Shown: positions 40,368 through 49,888, counted from the stretch's first letter. The stretch: DNA of 64,000 nucleotides from Microlunatus elymi (GCF_007362775.1 NZ_CP041692.1:248001-312000); one strand, 5' to 3'. Notes: generated by a model not told the origin, from the letters alone. A program made the numbers and translations.

Positions 40368-41807
40368 ATGGACTATGACGTGATCATCGCCGGCGGCGGA
40401 CCGGTCGGGCTGATGCTGGCCTGCGAACTGCGGCTGCAGGGGGTTGGTGTTGCGGTGCTCGAGCGACGGACCGACATCGATCCGACGATCAAGGCCGGTT
40501 CGATCAATCTGCCCACCATGGAGGCCTTTCATCGCCGTGGCCTGCTGCCGGCGGTCGAGCAGGCACAACAGCAGACCCTGGCCGCGATGAAGGCGATGCC
40601 GGACGGGCCACGACCGGTCGGCCACTTCGCCGGCCTGTTCATGTTCAGCGACAAGCTCGACGAGTCCGCGCTGGCTGTCGACGGTCCGGCCGCCGGGCTG
40701 GGGCTGGTGTCCCAGCAGCAGGTCGAGTTGATCCTCGCTGGCCGCGCCGCCGAGCTCGGCGTCGAGATCCGCCGCGGGGTCGAGGTCACCGGGATCGACG
40801 TCGACGACGAGGGCGTGACCGTGCACGCGGGCGACCTGCTGCTGCGTACGACTTGGCTCGTCGGTTGCGACGGAGGCCGCAGCCGGGTACGCGGCTGGGC
40901 CGGATTCGACTTCCCGGGCACCGGTCCGGAGATCACCGGACACCAGGCGATGGCCGAGATCGAGGGCGAGGAACTGCTCGGTCGCGGCTGGCACACCACC
41001 CCGTACGGCACCTACGCGCACGGGCCGGCCAAGGGCCGGATCCTGACCGTGGAGTTCGACGGCCCGCCGCTGGATCGGGACGCGCCGATCACCCGCGAGG
41101 AGCTGGAGGCCAGCTTGCGGCGGGTGACCGGAGCCGACGTCCGGATCGGCGAGGTCAAGACGGCGACCCGGTTCACCGACAACGCCCGGCAGGCCAGCAG
41201 CTATCGGCGCGGCCGGGTGCTGCTGGCCGGCGACGCGGCCCACGTGCATTCGCCGTTCGGCGGACAGGGGCTCAATCTCGGCATCGGCGACGCGATGAAT
41301 CTGGGCTGGAAACTTGCCGCCGAGATCCAGGGCTGGGCACCCGCCGGGCTGTTGGACAGCTACACCACCGAACGGCATCCGATCGGGGCCTGGGTGCTGG
41401 ACTGGACCCGGGCCCAGGTCGCGCTGATGCGGACCGATCCGAAGAGTCGGGCGCTGCGCAGCATCGTCGCCGATCTGTTGGACACCAATGCCGGCACCAC
41501 CTACATGGCGAAGAAGATCTCCGGCTACTGGCAGGGCTACGGGGATGATCCGGTGGTCGGCCGCAGCGCACCGGATCTGCTGCTCGCCGACGGCAGCCGC
41601 GTCGGTGATCACCTGCACGACGGCAAGGGCCTGTTGCTCGGCACGGCTGCTGAGCTCGACAGCGACCGGGTGATCACGCTGAGCGGCGACTGTCAGCCGT
41701 TGCTGATCCGTCCCGACGGGATCGTCGCCTGGGCCGGCGGGGACGGTCTGCACGCAGCCCTGCAGACCTGGTTCGGGGCCGCCGCGGTGCCGCAGTACGC
41801 AGCCTGA
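40368..41807 (+). CDS. FAD-dependent aromatic monooxygenase
   Basis: 479 residues of the PheA/TfdB-type (FAD_binding_3) family. Rossmann 'DVIIAGGGPVGLMLACELRLQG', DG motif 'WLVGCDGGRSRVRGWAGF' and GD motif 'RVLLAGDAAHVHSPFGGQGLNLGIGDAMNLGWKLAAEI' are all present, with a C-terminal thioredoxin-like domain from ~390. Such enzymes hydroxylate aromatic polyketides, phenols or antibiotics (rifampicin or tetracycline monooxygenases belong here). AAGGA lies 8 bp before ATG 40368. Under TetR control, so likely induced by an aromatic compound. Confidence 0.93.
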   Translation: MDYDVIIAGGGPVGLMLACELRLQGVGVAVLERRTDIDPTIKAGSINLPTMEAFHRRGLLPAVEQAQQQTLAAMKAMPDGPRPVGHFAGLFMFSDKLDESALAVDGPAAGLGLVSQQQVELILAGRAAELGVEIRRGVEVTGIDVDDEGVTVHAGDLLLRTTWLVGCDGGRSRVRGWAGFDFPGTGPEITGHQAMAEIEGEELLGRGWHTTPYGTYAHGPAKGRILTVEFDGPPLDRDAPITREELEASLRRVTGADVRIGEVKTATRFTDNARQASSYRRGRVLLAGDAAHVHSPFGGQGLNLGIGDAMNLGWKLAAEIQGWAPAGLLDSYTTERHPIGAWVLDWTRAQVALMRTDPKSRALRSIVADLLDTNAGTTYMAKKISGYWQGYGDDPVVGRSAPDLLLADGSRVGDHLHDGKGLLLGTAAELDSDRVITLSGDCQPLLIRPDGIVAWAGGDGLHAALQTWFGAAAVPQYAA

Positions 41808-41853
41808 GTTGCCGGATGGCGGGCAGCCGATGAACGCGGGATAGATTTCGTCG

Positions 41854-43236
41854 GTGGAGTTTCTGCGGGGGCTGCGTCGGTTGTGGCGACACCGGCTGTT
41901 CCGGCGACTGTTCGCCGTCCGGGTCGCCGCGCAGGGTGCCGACGCGGTGCTGCAGGTCGCGCTGGCCTCGTACGTGTTGTTCTCGCCGGAGCGCCAACCC
42001 GACGCGGCCGCGATCGCCACCGTGCTGGCGATCACCCTGCTGCCGTTCTCGATCCTCGGCCCCTTCGTCAGCGTGGTGCTGGATCGGGTGTCCCGTCGGC
42101 AGGTGTTGTTGATCACCGAGATCTGCCGGGCCGTGCTCGGCTTCGGGCTGGCGGTGCTGGTGGCCGGCGGGATCGGTTCCGGCGCCCGCGAGGCGGTCTT
42201 CTACGGCGGCGTACTGCTGGCGATGAGCCTGAACCGGTTCCTGCTGGCCGCGCTGTCGGCGTCGCTGCCGCACACCGTCGACCCGCAGGAATATCTGGTC
42301 GCCAACTCGGTGGTGCCGACGGTCGGCCCCGCCGCAGTGATCATCGGCGGCGGCATCGCACTGGGGGTCCGGTTGGTGCTCGGTGGCCGGGTCCCTGCCA
42401 GCACCGCCGACGCGGTGTTGTTCGCGCTGGCGGCCTGCGGCTTCGTGATCAGCGCCGTGCTGAGCCTGCGGATCGGCCGCCGGCTGCTCGGTCCGGATGT
42501 GGCGGTGCCGACCCGGGCAGCCGAGGTCGTCCAGGGACTGGCCGACGCGGTGCGGCACCTGCGGCAGCGGCGCGAGGCCGGGCTCGGCTTGATCTTCATC
42601 GGCCTGCACCGGGTGCCGTACGGGGTGGTGACGGTGGCCAGCATCCTGGTCTATCGCAACTACTTCAACCGGCCGGACCAGGTCGACGCGGCGATCGGTG
42701 ATCTCGGTGTGCTGGCCGCGGTGACCGGGATCGGGTTCGTGCTGGCCGCGGCGGTGACACCGATCGTCCGGCACCGGATCGGCGCCCGCGCCTGGATGGT
42801 CGGCTGCTTCCTCGGATCCGCTGTGCTGCAGGTCTTTCCGGGCGCCACCTACACCAATCTCGGCATCCTGATCGCCGCCTTCTGCTGCGGGGTGCTGGCC
42901 CAGGCGATCAAGATCAACGTCGACACCTTCGTCCAGGCCCACGTGGACGACGACTACAAGGGTCGGGTGTTCGTGATCTACGACATGATCTTCAACGTGT
43001 CGCTGGTGCTGGCCGCGGTGATCAGCATCTTCGTGCTGCCCGACAACGGCAAGTCGGTGCTGGTGTTGGTGATCATCGCCTGCTGCTACCTGGTGACGGG
43101 CATCGTCTTCGGCGTCCTCAGCCGTGGCCTGAATCTCGATCAGGGCAGCGAATCGCTGGCCACCGGGCCGGACCCCGCCCAGCCCGACCCCGCCCCGACA
43201 ACCGGACGCCCGCGAACAGAATCCCCCGCTGATTGA
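41854..43236 (+). CDS. MFS transporter
   Basis: 460 residues from GTG 41854, about 12 TM segments. Conserved loop 2-3 'VVLDRVSRRQVLLITEICRAVLG'. Characteristic late segment 'QAIKINVDTFVQAHVDDDYKGRVFVIYDMIFNVSLVLAAVISIFVLP' belongs to an actinobacterial MFS group. The C-terminal ~35 residues are Pro/Asp-rich and probably disordered. Substrate unknown. It follows the monooxygenase by 46 bp and could be cotranscribed with it. Confidence 0.9.
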   Translation: MEFLRGLRRLWRHRLFRRLFAVRVAAQGADAVLQVALASYVLFSPERQPDAAAIATVLAITLLPFSILGPFVSVVLDRVSRRQVLLITEICRAVLGFGLAVLVAGGIGSGAREAVFYGGVLLAMSLNRFLLAALSASLPHTVDPQEYLVANSVVPTVGPAAVIIGGGIALGVRLVLGGRVPASTADAVLFALAACGFVISAVLSLRIGRRLLGPDVAVPTRAAEVVQGLADAVRHLRQRREAGLGLIFIGLHRVPYGVVTVASILVYRNYFNRPDQVDAAIGDLGVLAAVTGIGFVLAAAVTPIVRHRIGARAWMVGCFLGSAVLQVFPGATYTNLGILIAAFCCGVLAQAIKINVDTFVQAHVDDDYKGRVFVIYDMIFNVSLVLAAVISIFVLPDNGKSVLVLVIIACCYLVTGIVFGVLSRGLNLDQGSESLATGPDPAQPDPAPTTGRPRTESPAD

Positions 43237-43289
43237 GCGGATCCGGGCCGAATCGGCCCGATGGACGCAATCAGCGGGCGATCGTGTTC
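43214..43289. repeat. Nested palindromic repeat, copy 1
   Basis: 22-bp arms at 43214-43235 and 43268-43289 are complementary with three mismatches; an inner dyad CGGGCCGA/TCGGCCCG lies between them. The right arm matches the right arm of the element at 48656-48731 at 20 of 22 positions. It lies between the convergent MFS and phosphoesterase genes and overlaps both ends, so it probably terminates transcription both ways. Confidence 0.85.
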
Positions 43290-46110
43290 ACCGGTCGCCG
43301 TCGACCCCCGGGATGTCAGCGCCCGGCACATCGCTCGGAGCGTAGATCTTCGAGTCACCCGGGTAGGGCTTCTTCCAGCCGTGGGTCTGATACCAGGTGT
43401 AGCGGTTGAACTGCTCCGGGTGCGCGTAGTCGGGGATCGCGCCGTTGCCGCTGAAGTGCTGCCGGCCGCTCCACTTCTCCCACGCCTTGGCCACGTTCTG
43501 CTGATCGGCCGGCACCGCGACGGCCTGCTTCTGTTGCGTGGCCACCTTCGTCGCGGCCGCACCGGTCTTGCCCAGGGTGTCCAGCCCGCACTCCGGCGCG
43601 GTCACCACCCCCTCGGTCAGCGGCACCTGATTCGGCACCGACAGGTACGGCGTGAAGTCCGGCTTGTTGGTGAACGCGTCGTACATCGGTGTTGCGGCGG
43701 CCACCTTCTGGTTCAGCGGCTGGGCTCCGAGGATCTGTTCGATCGTGCGCACCATGGTGATCTGCGAGAAGTAGGTGCTGATCACCTTGCCGTGTTTGGC
43801 GTACGGGCTGATCACCTGCACCGGCGCCCGGTGGCCGTCGACGTGATCGGCACCGTTCTGGCTGTCGTCCTCGACCACGAAGATCGCCGAGTTCTTCCAG
43901 TACTTGCTGTGGGAGATCTCGTCGACGATCTTGCCCACCGCCAGATCACCGTCGGCCACCTGCGCCCGCGGTCCCGCGGTGCCGCCGGTGTGATCACTGG
44001 ACAGCCACATCATGTTCAGGTTGGCGGGCCCGCGCTTCTCGAAGTCCTGTTTCCAGATCTGGTAGCGATACAGGTCCGGGATGGCGGTGTCGAACTGCGG
44101 CGAGGCGTGGTTGGAGATCGCGTTCAGCGACGGGATGGCGGACTGATCGTCGACCCGCAGGGCCGAATCGGTCAGCTGGGCCGGATCGCCGCCGTCCTCG
44201 ACATCCCTGCTGGCGCAGTAGTACTGCTGCCAGGTGGCGTCGGCCGGCTTGTTCTCGAAGGACATGAACTCGCCGAAGTTGCGGGCGGTCTTGCCGGCCG
44301 ATGCGACCGCGGTCCACAGGAATCCCGAACGCTGGTGGCCGAGCACGTCGTTCTCGGTGTCGTAGCTGCGGATGTACTCGCCGGCGCTGGACTCGGTGTA
44401 TTCGGGGTTGTCGCCCTGCATCACCCAGTTGTGCCCCTCGGCCGAGTTGGTGCCGACGTCGTAGAAGTTGTCGTAGAGGCCGAACTGCTTGGCCAGCGCG
44501 TGCTGATTGGGAGTCACGGTCTTGCCGAACTGGGCCAGGGTGGCGTCGCCGTTGCCGCGCGGATCGTCGCCGTAGATCTGGTCGTAGGTCCGATTTTCCT
44601 TCACCAGCAGGAAAACATGCTTGATCTTGGACGGGTCGCCGACCCGGCGCGGGATCGCGACCGCGGCGCGTTTCTTGCCGGTGGCCTGGGCGACGTCGTG
44701 GGCGGTCCAGCCGTTCTGGGCGAACACGGTCTTGGTGTACGCGGCGATCTTGCTGTCCTTCGGCAGCCTGAATCGGGTCAGCGAGCCGGTGGTGCTGTGG
44801 GTGCCGTGGCCGGTGGCCAGCACCGTGCCGGCGCCCTCGTTGTAGCTCAACTCCGGTCCACGGGCGTCGATGCCGCGGGTGTTGGTGACCACGACCTTGC
44901 CGTCGGCGATGGCGAGATCGGCCGGATAGAAGTCTGTCGGCAGCAGACCCAGGTAGGTCACCGGCTCCCGCGGATCGCCGTAGTACTTGAAGACCGCGAC
45001 CGCGTTGGCCCGGCCGAGACCGACCAGCAGGTGCCCGTCGTCGGTCAGCGCGATGCTGTTCGGCGCGTAGCCGACATCGGAGGACGGCCACGGTTTGGTG
45101 TCGATGGTCTGCACCACCTTGTCCTTGGCGGTGTCCACCACCGAGACGCTGTCGTCGAAGGTGTTGGTGACGAAAAGCGTTGCCTGGTTGGCATTCTGGC
45201 TGACATAGAGGGCGGTCGGGTGCAGCCCGACCTTGATCGACTTCACCGCCGCGGACGGGTCGGCGATGTTGATCATGCTCAGGGTGCCGCTGGTGGAGGT
45301 GCCTTTGTACGGGTCGGCCGGGACTTGGGTGCCGTACGACTCGATGGTGTCGTCGTCGGTGGTGGCGGTCCGGCCGCCCTCGTTGCTCACGTACAGCTTG
45401 TCACCGACCAGCGCGACCGAACGCGGTGCGGTGCCGACCTGCCAGCTCTGCGTGACCTGACCGGTCGCCGCATCCAACGCCGCTACCGTGTTCTGGCCGT
45501 TGATCGGCACGTACAGCGTCGACCCGTCGGCAGAGAACACCGACTTGCCGGGCAGCGCCGAGCGGCCGTCGACCTGCGGCAGCGAGATCGCCGCCGGGGT
45601 GCCCAGGGTGCCGTCGGCGTTGATCGGGAATCGGGTGAAGCCTCCTGTTTGTGGTAGCCAGAGGAACTTGCCGTCCGGCGACCAGGTCGGCCCCTCCTGA
45701 CCGACGCTGCCGTCGGTGACTTTCTGGTTGACGCCGGTGACGTTGCCGGCCATCGAGATCAGCCGGTAGTCGGACAGGTCGAAGATCTGCAGGATCACCT
45801 TCTTATCGGTCGAGGAGACCGCCAGGAATCGTCCGTCCGGGCTGAGCGTCGAGCCCATGAACTTGCCGAACTTGGTCACCAGCCGCTGGCCCAGTGGCGA
45901 GATCTGCTGGTCACCGGAGACCTGCAGCCCGGCGGCGTACTCGGTGCCGACCTGTTGCTCGCCGAAGACCGCGGTGCTCGCCGAGGCGACGCCGGATCCG
46001 ATCAGGGCCGCCGCCGCGATGCCGGCGACCGCCAGCCGGGCCGGGCGGCCACGCCCCAGGTGTCCGGTCGCGTTGGCTGTCGCGGGTCGCCTGTTCCTTC
46101 TTACCTGCAT
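43288..46110 (-). CDS. Secreted bifunctional YncE-type beta-propeller/phosphoesterase
   Basis: 940 residues with a signal peptide ending near 'GVASAST'. Residues ~50-440 form a YVTN-type seven-bladed propeller ('GSTLSPDGRFLAVSSTD', 'STLYVPINGQNTVAALDAATG', 'TLFVTNTFDDSVSVVDTAKDKVVQTIDTKPWP', 'YAPNSIALTDDGHLLVGLG'). Residues ~480-830 match the phosphoesterase/phospholipase C fold ('IKHVFLLVKENRTYDQIYGD', 'FYDVGTNSAEGHNWVMQG', 'FVVEDDSQNGADHVDGHRAPVQVISPYAK'). Several of these are metal-binding positions of the alkaline phosphatase superfamily. Third gene of an operon with the ABC transporter upstream. Substrate unknown. Confidence 0.92.
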   Translation of the reverse strand: MQVRRNRRPATANATGHLGRGRPARLAVAGIAAAALIGSGVASASTAVFGEQQVGTEYAAGLQVSGDQQISPLGQRLVTKFGKFMGSTLSPDGRFLAVSSTDKKVILQIFDLSDYRLISMAGNVTGVNQKVTDGSVGQEGPTWSPDGKFLWLPQTGGFTRFPINADGTLGTPAAISLPQVDGRSALPGKSVFSADGSTLYVPINGQNTVAALDAATGQVTQSWQVGTAPRSVALVGDKLYVSNEGGRTATTDDDTIESYGTQVPADPYKGTSTSGTLSMINIADPSAAVKSIKVGLHPTALYVSQNANQATLFVTNTFDDSVSVVDTAKDKVVQTIDTKPWPSSDVGYAPNSIALTDDGHLLVGLGRANAVAVFKYYGDPREPVTYLGLLPTDFYPADLAIADGKVVVTNTRGIDARGPELSYNEGAGTVLATGHGTHSTTGSLTRFRLPKDSKIAAYTKTVFAQNGWTAHDVAQATGKKRAAVAIPRRVGDPSKIKHVFLLVKENRTYDQIYGDDPRGNGDATLAQFGKTVTPNQHALAKQFGLYDNFYDVGTNSAEGHNWVMQGDNPEYTESSAGEYIRSYDTENDVLGHQRSGFLWTAVASAGKTARNFGEFMSFENKPADATWQQYYCASRDVEDGGDPAQLTDSALRVDDQSAIPSLNAISNHASPQFDTAIPDLYRYQIWKQDFEKRGPANLNMMWLSSDHTGGTAGPRAQVADGDLAVGKIVDEISHSKYWKNSAIFVVEDDSQNGADHVDGHRAPVQVISPYAKHGKVISTYFSQITMVRTIEQILGAQPLNQKVAAATPMYDAFTNKPDFTPYLSVPNQVPLTEGVVTAPECGLDTLGKTGAAATKVATQQKQAVAVPADQQNVAKAWEKWSGRQHFSGNGAIPDYAHPEQFNRYTWYQTHGWKKPYPGDSKIYAPSDVPGADIPGVDGDR

Positions 46111-46115
46111 GCGTT

Positions 46116-47507
46116 TCAGTCCTTCTGGGTTGGGGAGAGCAGATCGACCGAACCGTCGAACTGCCAGAGCGGGTTGGGCGCACTGCCGTACGGCGCCCGG
46201 ACCTGGAAGAAGCCGTTGACCTCGGTCGGCCCGTCACCGTCGGCGACGTAGCGACCGTCGGCGGTGACGTCGAGCTGATAGATCGCCTGCCCGACCGCGG
46301 TGGCGCCGGGCAGATGCCAGGTCACCACGCAGCGCCAGTCGGTGCCGGGGCCCTGGTCGTCGACCATCGGACCGCCCTTGTCACAGGTCGCGGCCGCCCG
46401 CAACTGAGCCTCGGTGACGGCCGGACGATTGAGTTCTGCTGCCTGCAGCCGATACAGATGTCCGTACGCGGTGGCAAGCGAACGCTCCAGTTTCGGCTTG
46501 TCGATGCCCGACCCGGCGGCTGGTGCAGCGACCGCGATCACCAGCACCGAGGCAGCGGTCAGCACCGCCAGCGGCAGCAGCCCGGCCAGCACGAATTTGC
46601 GTCCTGACCCGTCGTTGGCCAGGTCGGTGAAGTCGCGGCGGACGAAGATCCGGTACGCGGCGCCAGTCGCCACCGCGGCCCAGGCGAGGGCCACGACGAT
46701 GCCGATCAGCAGCGGCCCGGTCTGCACCGGCTCGGTGAACAGCCCGCGCCAGGCGATGAACGCCTGGCTGGGCAGGGCGAACCGGACCGCGACCGGCAGC
46801 GGCAGCAGTTGGACCACCGCCAGCAGCACGGCCAGCAGGGCCGGCAGCAGCAGCCCGACCGGGGAGCGTCCCAAGGCCACCGAGCCGAGGAAGCCGACCG
46901 CCGCGAACGCCGCGGTCGGTGCCAGCACGCAGAGCCAGGCGAGCAGATAGCGCCAGCCGATCTCGGCGCCGGTCAGCTGCCCGCCGTCCAGGCCCACCAG
47001 CGGCCGATTCCCGGCCGAGACCAGTCCGCCGGCCAGGGCGGAGACCGCGAGTCCGGCAACCAGCAGCAGGATCACGGATCCGGCGGCCAGCACCTTGGCC
47101 AGGAAGATCCGCCGGGGTGAGCGGACGGCGACCAGCAGATGCCGCCAGGTGCCGAGCCGGTCCTCCACCGCGAACACGTCGCCCGCGATCAGCGAGGTGA
47201 GCAAGGGCAGCGCCCAGCTGCAGGCGAAGGCGAGCACCACCAGCGCGCCGGCCCAGCCGGTCGCGTTCATCCAGCGGCCGAACACGGTGTCGGCCGGCAG
47301 CGAGCTCTGCCGGCTGACGATGCCGACGAAGCCGGCCGGTACGATCCAGCAGGCCAGCAGCAGGATCCGGACCCGCCACTGGGACAGCAGCTTGATCAGC
47401 TCGAAGCGGTAGCCGGCAAGCAGCGGTGCCGACCGCGAACTCGTGCGCGACAGCCCGGTGCGCGTCGAGCTGGTACGAGTACGAGCCGGAGCGACCGCGG
47501 CACTCAT
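46116..47507 (-). CDS. ABC-2 type permease with C-terminal extracytoplasmic domain
   Basis: 463 residues. Seven or so hydrophobic segments between ~40 and 345 ('RFELIKLLSQWRVRILLLACWIVPAGF' at the first). After the last helix ('GLLPLAVLTAASVLVIAVAAP') a ~125-residue soluble domain follows with two Cys ('AAATCDKGGP', 'DWRCVVTWHLPG') that could form a disulfide outside the cell. Its start codon overlaps the ATPase stop and its stop is 5 bp before the phosphoesterase start. Confidence 0.88.
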   Translation of the reverse strand: MSAAVAPARTRTSSTRTGLSRTSSRSAPLLAGYRFELIKLLSQWRVRILLLACWIVPAGFVGIVSRQSSLPADTVFGRWMNATGWAGALVVLAFACSWALPLLTSLIAGDVFAVEDRLGTWRHLLVAVRSPRRIFLAKVLAAGSVILLLVAGLAVSALAGGLVSAGNRPLVGLDGGQLTGAEIGWRYLLAWLCVLAPTAAFAAVGFLGSVALGRSPVGLLLPALLAVLLAVVQLLPLPVAVRFALPSQAFIAWRGLFTEPVQTGPLLIGIVVALAWAAVATGAAYRIFVRRDFTDLANDGSGRKFVLAGLLPLAVLTAASVLVIAVAAPAAGSGIDKPKLERSLATAYGHLYRLQAAELNRPAVTEAQLRAAATCDKGGPMVDDQGPGTDWRCVVTWHLPGATAVGQAIYQLDVTADGRYVADGDGPTEVNGFFQVRAPYGSAPNPLWQFDGSVDLLSPTQKD

Positions 47508-48544
47508 CAGGCGACTCCCCGCTCGGTCACCGGCTGCGCACCCCCGGGAGCGTCGCTGTCGTCACCGCACAGCGCGAGAAACGCCGCCTCCAACGGAGCC
47601 ACGGTCGGCGCCAGCTCGCGGATCGCGACCTCTGCGCGTACCAGCCGGACCACCAGGTCGTCCAGTTCGCCCTGCGAGCAGCGGACGAGCAGCGAATCGT
47701 CGGGATGGGGCCGCGCCTCGTCCGGCGGCAGCAGCGTCAGGTCCGAGGCCTGGGCGATCAGCCGGGCCCGGGCCGGCTCGTCGGTGCGCACGCGGTAGTC
47801 CAGGACGTCCGTCGCGCTGGCGAGTTCGGCCAGCGGTCCGGAGAACATCACCCGGCCCGCGTTCAGGATGGTGACCTCCGAACACAGCGCGGCCAGGTCG
47901 TCCATCCGGTGACTGGACAGCACCACCGCGGTGCTGGCCGCGGCGAGCCGGCTGAGCACCCGATGTACCTGCCGGGTGCCGGCCGGGTCGAGTCCGTTGG
48001 CCGGTTCGTCCAGCACCAGCAGCCGCGGCTTGGTGAGCAGCGCGGCGGCCAGGCCGAGGCGTTGGCGCATGCCGAGGGAGAACCCACGGATCCGGTCGCC
48101 GGCCACCTCGCGCAGGCCGACCTGCTCCAGCACCTCGTCGATGTCGTCGGCGTCCTCGGCGCTGTTGTCGGCACCGTCCGTGTTGTCGGCATTTTCCGTG
48201 TTTTCGGCGTTGCCGGGGCCGCTGCCGCGGAGCGCGACCAGGGCCGCGAGGTTCTGCCGCGCAGTCAGCGAGGGATACAGTCCCGGGCCGTCGACGAAAC
48301 CGGCCACGCCGTCGGGCACCGCCGGCCGACTACCGACCGGGCTGCCGAGGATCTCGAGCTGACCGCCGTCTGCTACGGCCAGGCCGAGCAGCAGCCCCAG
48401 CAGCGTGGTCTTGCCGGCCCCGTTCGGCCCGACAAGACCGTGGATGCGGCCCTGCTCGACGTCGAGGTCGACGCCGTCCAGGGCGACGACGTCACCGAAG
48501 CTCTCACTGATGTCCCGCGCTCGTACGGCGGTGGTCTGATCCAT
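47507..48544 (-). CDS. ABC transporter ATP-binding protein
   Basis: 345 residues. Walker A 'GPNGAGKTT', Q-loop 'GFVDGPGLYPSLTARQNL', signature 'FSLGMRQRL', Walker B 'LLVLDEPANGLDP', H-loop 'LSSHRMDDL'. Between the Q-loop and signature helices there is an unusual Asn/Asp/Glu-rich insert ('NAENTENADNTDGADNSAED'), built from an imperfect DNA repeat. The C-terminal region has the DUF4162-like extension of export ATPases. First gene of the three-gene operon. Confidence 0.92.
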   Translation of the reverse strand: MDQTTAVRARDISESFGDVVALDGVDLDVEQGRIHGLVGPNGAGKTTLLGLLLGLAVADGGQLEILGSPVGSRPAVPDGVAGFVDGPGLYPSLTARQNLAALVALRGSGPGNAENTENADNTDGADNSAEDADDIDEVLEQVGLREVAGDRIRGFSLGMRQRLGLAAALLTKPRLLVLDEPANGLDPAGTRQVHRVLSRLAAASTAVVLSSHRMDDLAALCSEVTILNAGRVMFSGPLAELASATDVLDYRVRTDEPARARLIAQASDLTLLPPDEARPHPDDSLLVRCSQGELDDLVVRLVRAEVAIRELAPTVAPLEAAFLALCGDDSDAPGGAQPVTERGVA

Positions 48545-48655
48545 CTGCGGCCCCCAGGAGGTGAAATTCCTCGCTGAAGCTAGGGGCGCGCCGTTACCCG
48601 GTTCCCGCCGAACGGCGAACAGTCGGCGAACGATTCAAGATCATCCGGGGCCGGC

Positions 48656-48731
48656 GAACACAATCACCCGCGCATTGCGCGAAATCGGCTCGCATCGGGG
48701 CCGACGGCTCAATCAGCGGGTGATTGTGTTC
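48656..48731. repeat. Nested palindromic repeat, copy 2
   Basis: GAACACAATCACCCGC (48656-48671) and its exact complement (48716-48731) form 16-bp perfect arms, 22 bp with two mismatches. The right arm encodes the last five residues (NTITR) and supplies the stop of the epoxide hydrolase gene. See copy 1 at 43214-43289. Confidence 0.9.
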
Positions 48732-49888
48732 GCTATGTCCTCGGCACGGCGTTCGGCGAAGAAGCCGCGCAGGTCGTTCAGATACACGTCGGGGACCTGA
48801 TGCGCGGCGTAGTGGCCGCCCACCGAGTAGCTGTGCCAGGACACGATCCGGGCATGATCGCGTTCGGCGTAGTGCCGGATCGCCCGCACGTCGGCGGCGA
48901 ACTGCGCCAGTCCGAGCGGCACGGTGGTCGGCCCCTCGGCCGGGTCCTCCAGACCGCCCTCGCGGTAGATCCGGATGGCCGATCCGCCGGTGCCGGTCAG
49001 CCAGTGCAGCGACACGTTGGTGAGCAGGAATTCCGGGTCGACGCCGTCCATCACCTGGCAGACCCAGCCCAGCAGGCCGACCGGCGAGTCGGAGAGCGCA
49101 TGGGCCAGCGTCTGCGGCTGGGTCGCCTGCAGATGGTGGTACCCGGTCCCGGTCGCCTGCCATTCCCGCAGGCCGGCCAACGCGTCCCGGTCGGCGGCGG
49201 ACAGTTGGTCAATGTCGGCAGGCGGCGGCGGATCCGCTGAGTACGGCAGTTCGCCATCGGGTGCGCTGAACAGCTGGGTGACGTGGACACCGACGACACG
49301 ATCCGGTGCGATCCGGCCGACCTCCGGCGAGATCACCGATCCCCAGTCGTTGCCGGCAACGCCGTAGCGCCGGTAGCCGAGCCGCGCCATCAGCTGGCTC
49401 CAGGCACCGGCGATCCGCCGGGGTCCCCAGCCGGATTCGGTGGCCGAGCCGGACCAGCCGAAGCCGGGCAGCGACGGGATCACCAGATCGAAGGCGGGGT
49501 CGTCGGCGGTCGCCGGCTCGGTCAGCGGATCGATGATGTCGAGGAATTCCACCACCGATCCCGGCCAACCGTGGGTCAGCAACAGCGGCAGCGCGTCCTC
49601 GCGGGGCGAACGAACCCGCAGGAAGTGGATCCGCTGGCCGTCGATCGAGGTCACGAACTGGGGGTAGGCGTTCAGCCGCGCCTCCCAGCGACGCCAGTCG
49701 TACCGGTCGCGCCAGTGCTCGACCAGCCCCCGTACCCGATCCACGGACACGCCGTAGCCGGACGGGTCCGGTTGCGCCCCGACCGGCTCCGGCGGCGCCC
49801 AGCGCACCCGCCGAAGCCGATCCTGCAAGTCGTCGAGGTCGGCCTGGGACACCTCGATCCGAAACGGCGAGATCCGCTCGTCCTCCAT
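48713..49888 (-). CDS. Epoxide hydrolase (alpha/beta-hydrolase, EHN domain)
   Basis: 391 residues. The N-terminal EHN segment ('ISPFRIEVSQADLDDLQDRLRRVRWAPPEP', 'HWRDRYDWRRWEARLNAYPQF') precedes the hydrolase core. Oxyanion motif 'LLTHGWPGSVVEF', nucleophile Asp181 in 'VAGNDWGSVI', and the catalytic His in 'GGHYAAHQVPDVY'. Length and domain order match microsomal-type bacterial epoxide hydrolases. ATG 49888 is preceded by GAGGGGGAG. The last codons lie in a palindromic repeat. Confidence 0.93.
   Translation of the reverse strand: MEDERISPFRIEVSQADLDDLQDRLRRVRWAPPEPVGAQPDPSGYGVSVDRVRGLVEHWRDRYDWRRWEARLNAYPQFVTSIDGQRIHFLRVRSPREDALPLLLTHGWPGSVVEFLDIIDPLTEPATADDPAFDLVIPSLPGFGWSGSATESGWGPRRIAGAWSQLMARLGYRRYGVAGNDWGSVISPEVGRIAPDRVVGVHVTQLFSAPDGELPYSADPPPPADIDQLSAADRDALAGLREWQATGTGYHHLQATQPQTLAHALSDSPVGLLGWVCQVMDGVDPEFLLTNVSLHWLTGTGGSAIRIYREGGLEDPAEGPTTVPLGLAQFAADVRAIRHYAERDHARIVSWHSYSVGGHYAAHQVPDVYLNDLRGFFAERRAEDIANTITR

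Noticed and set aside
43261-45657. 798-codon open frame on the plus strand
   Set aside because: It lies fully antisense to the phosphoesterase gene, whose frame has a signal peptide and clear domains; the antisense translation has no family features and reflects GC-rich codon structure.
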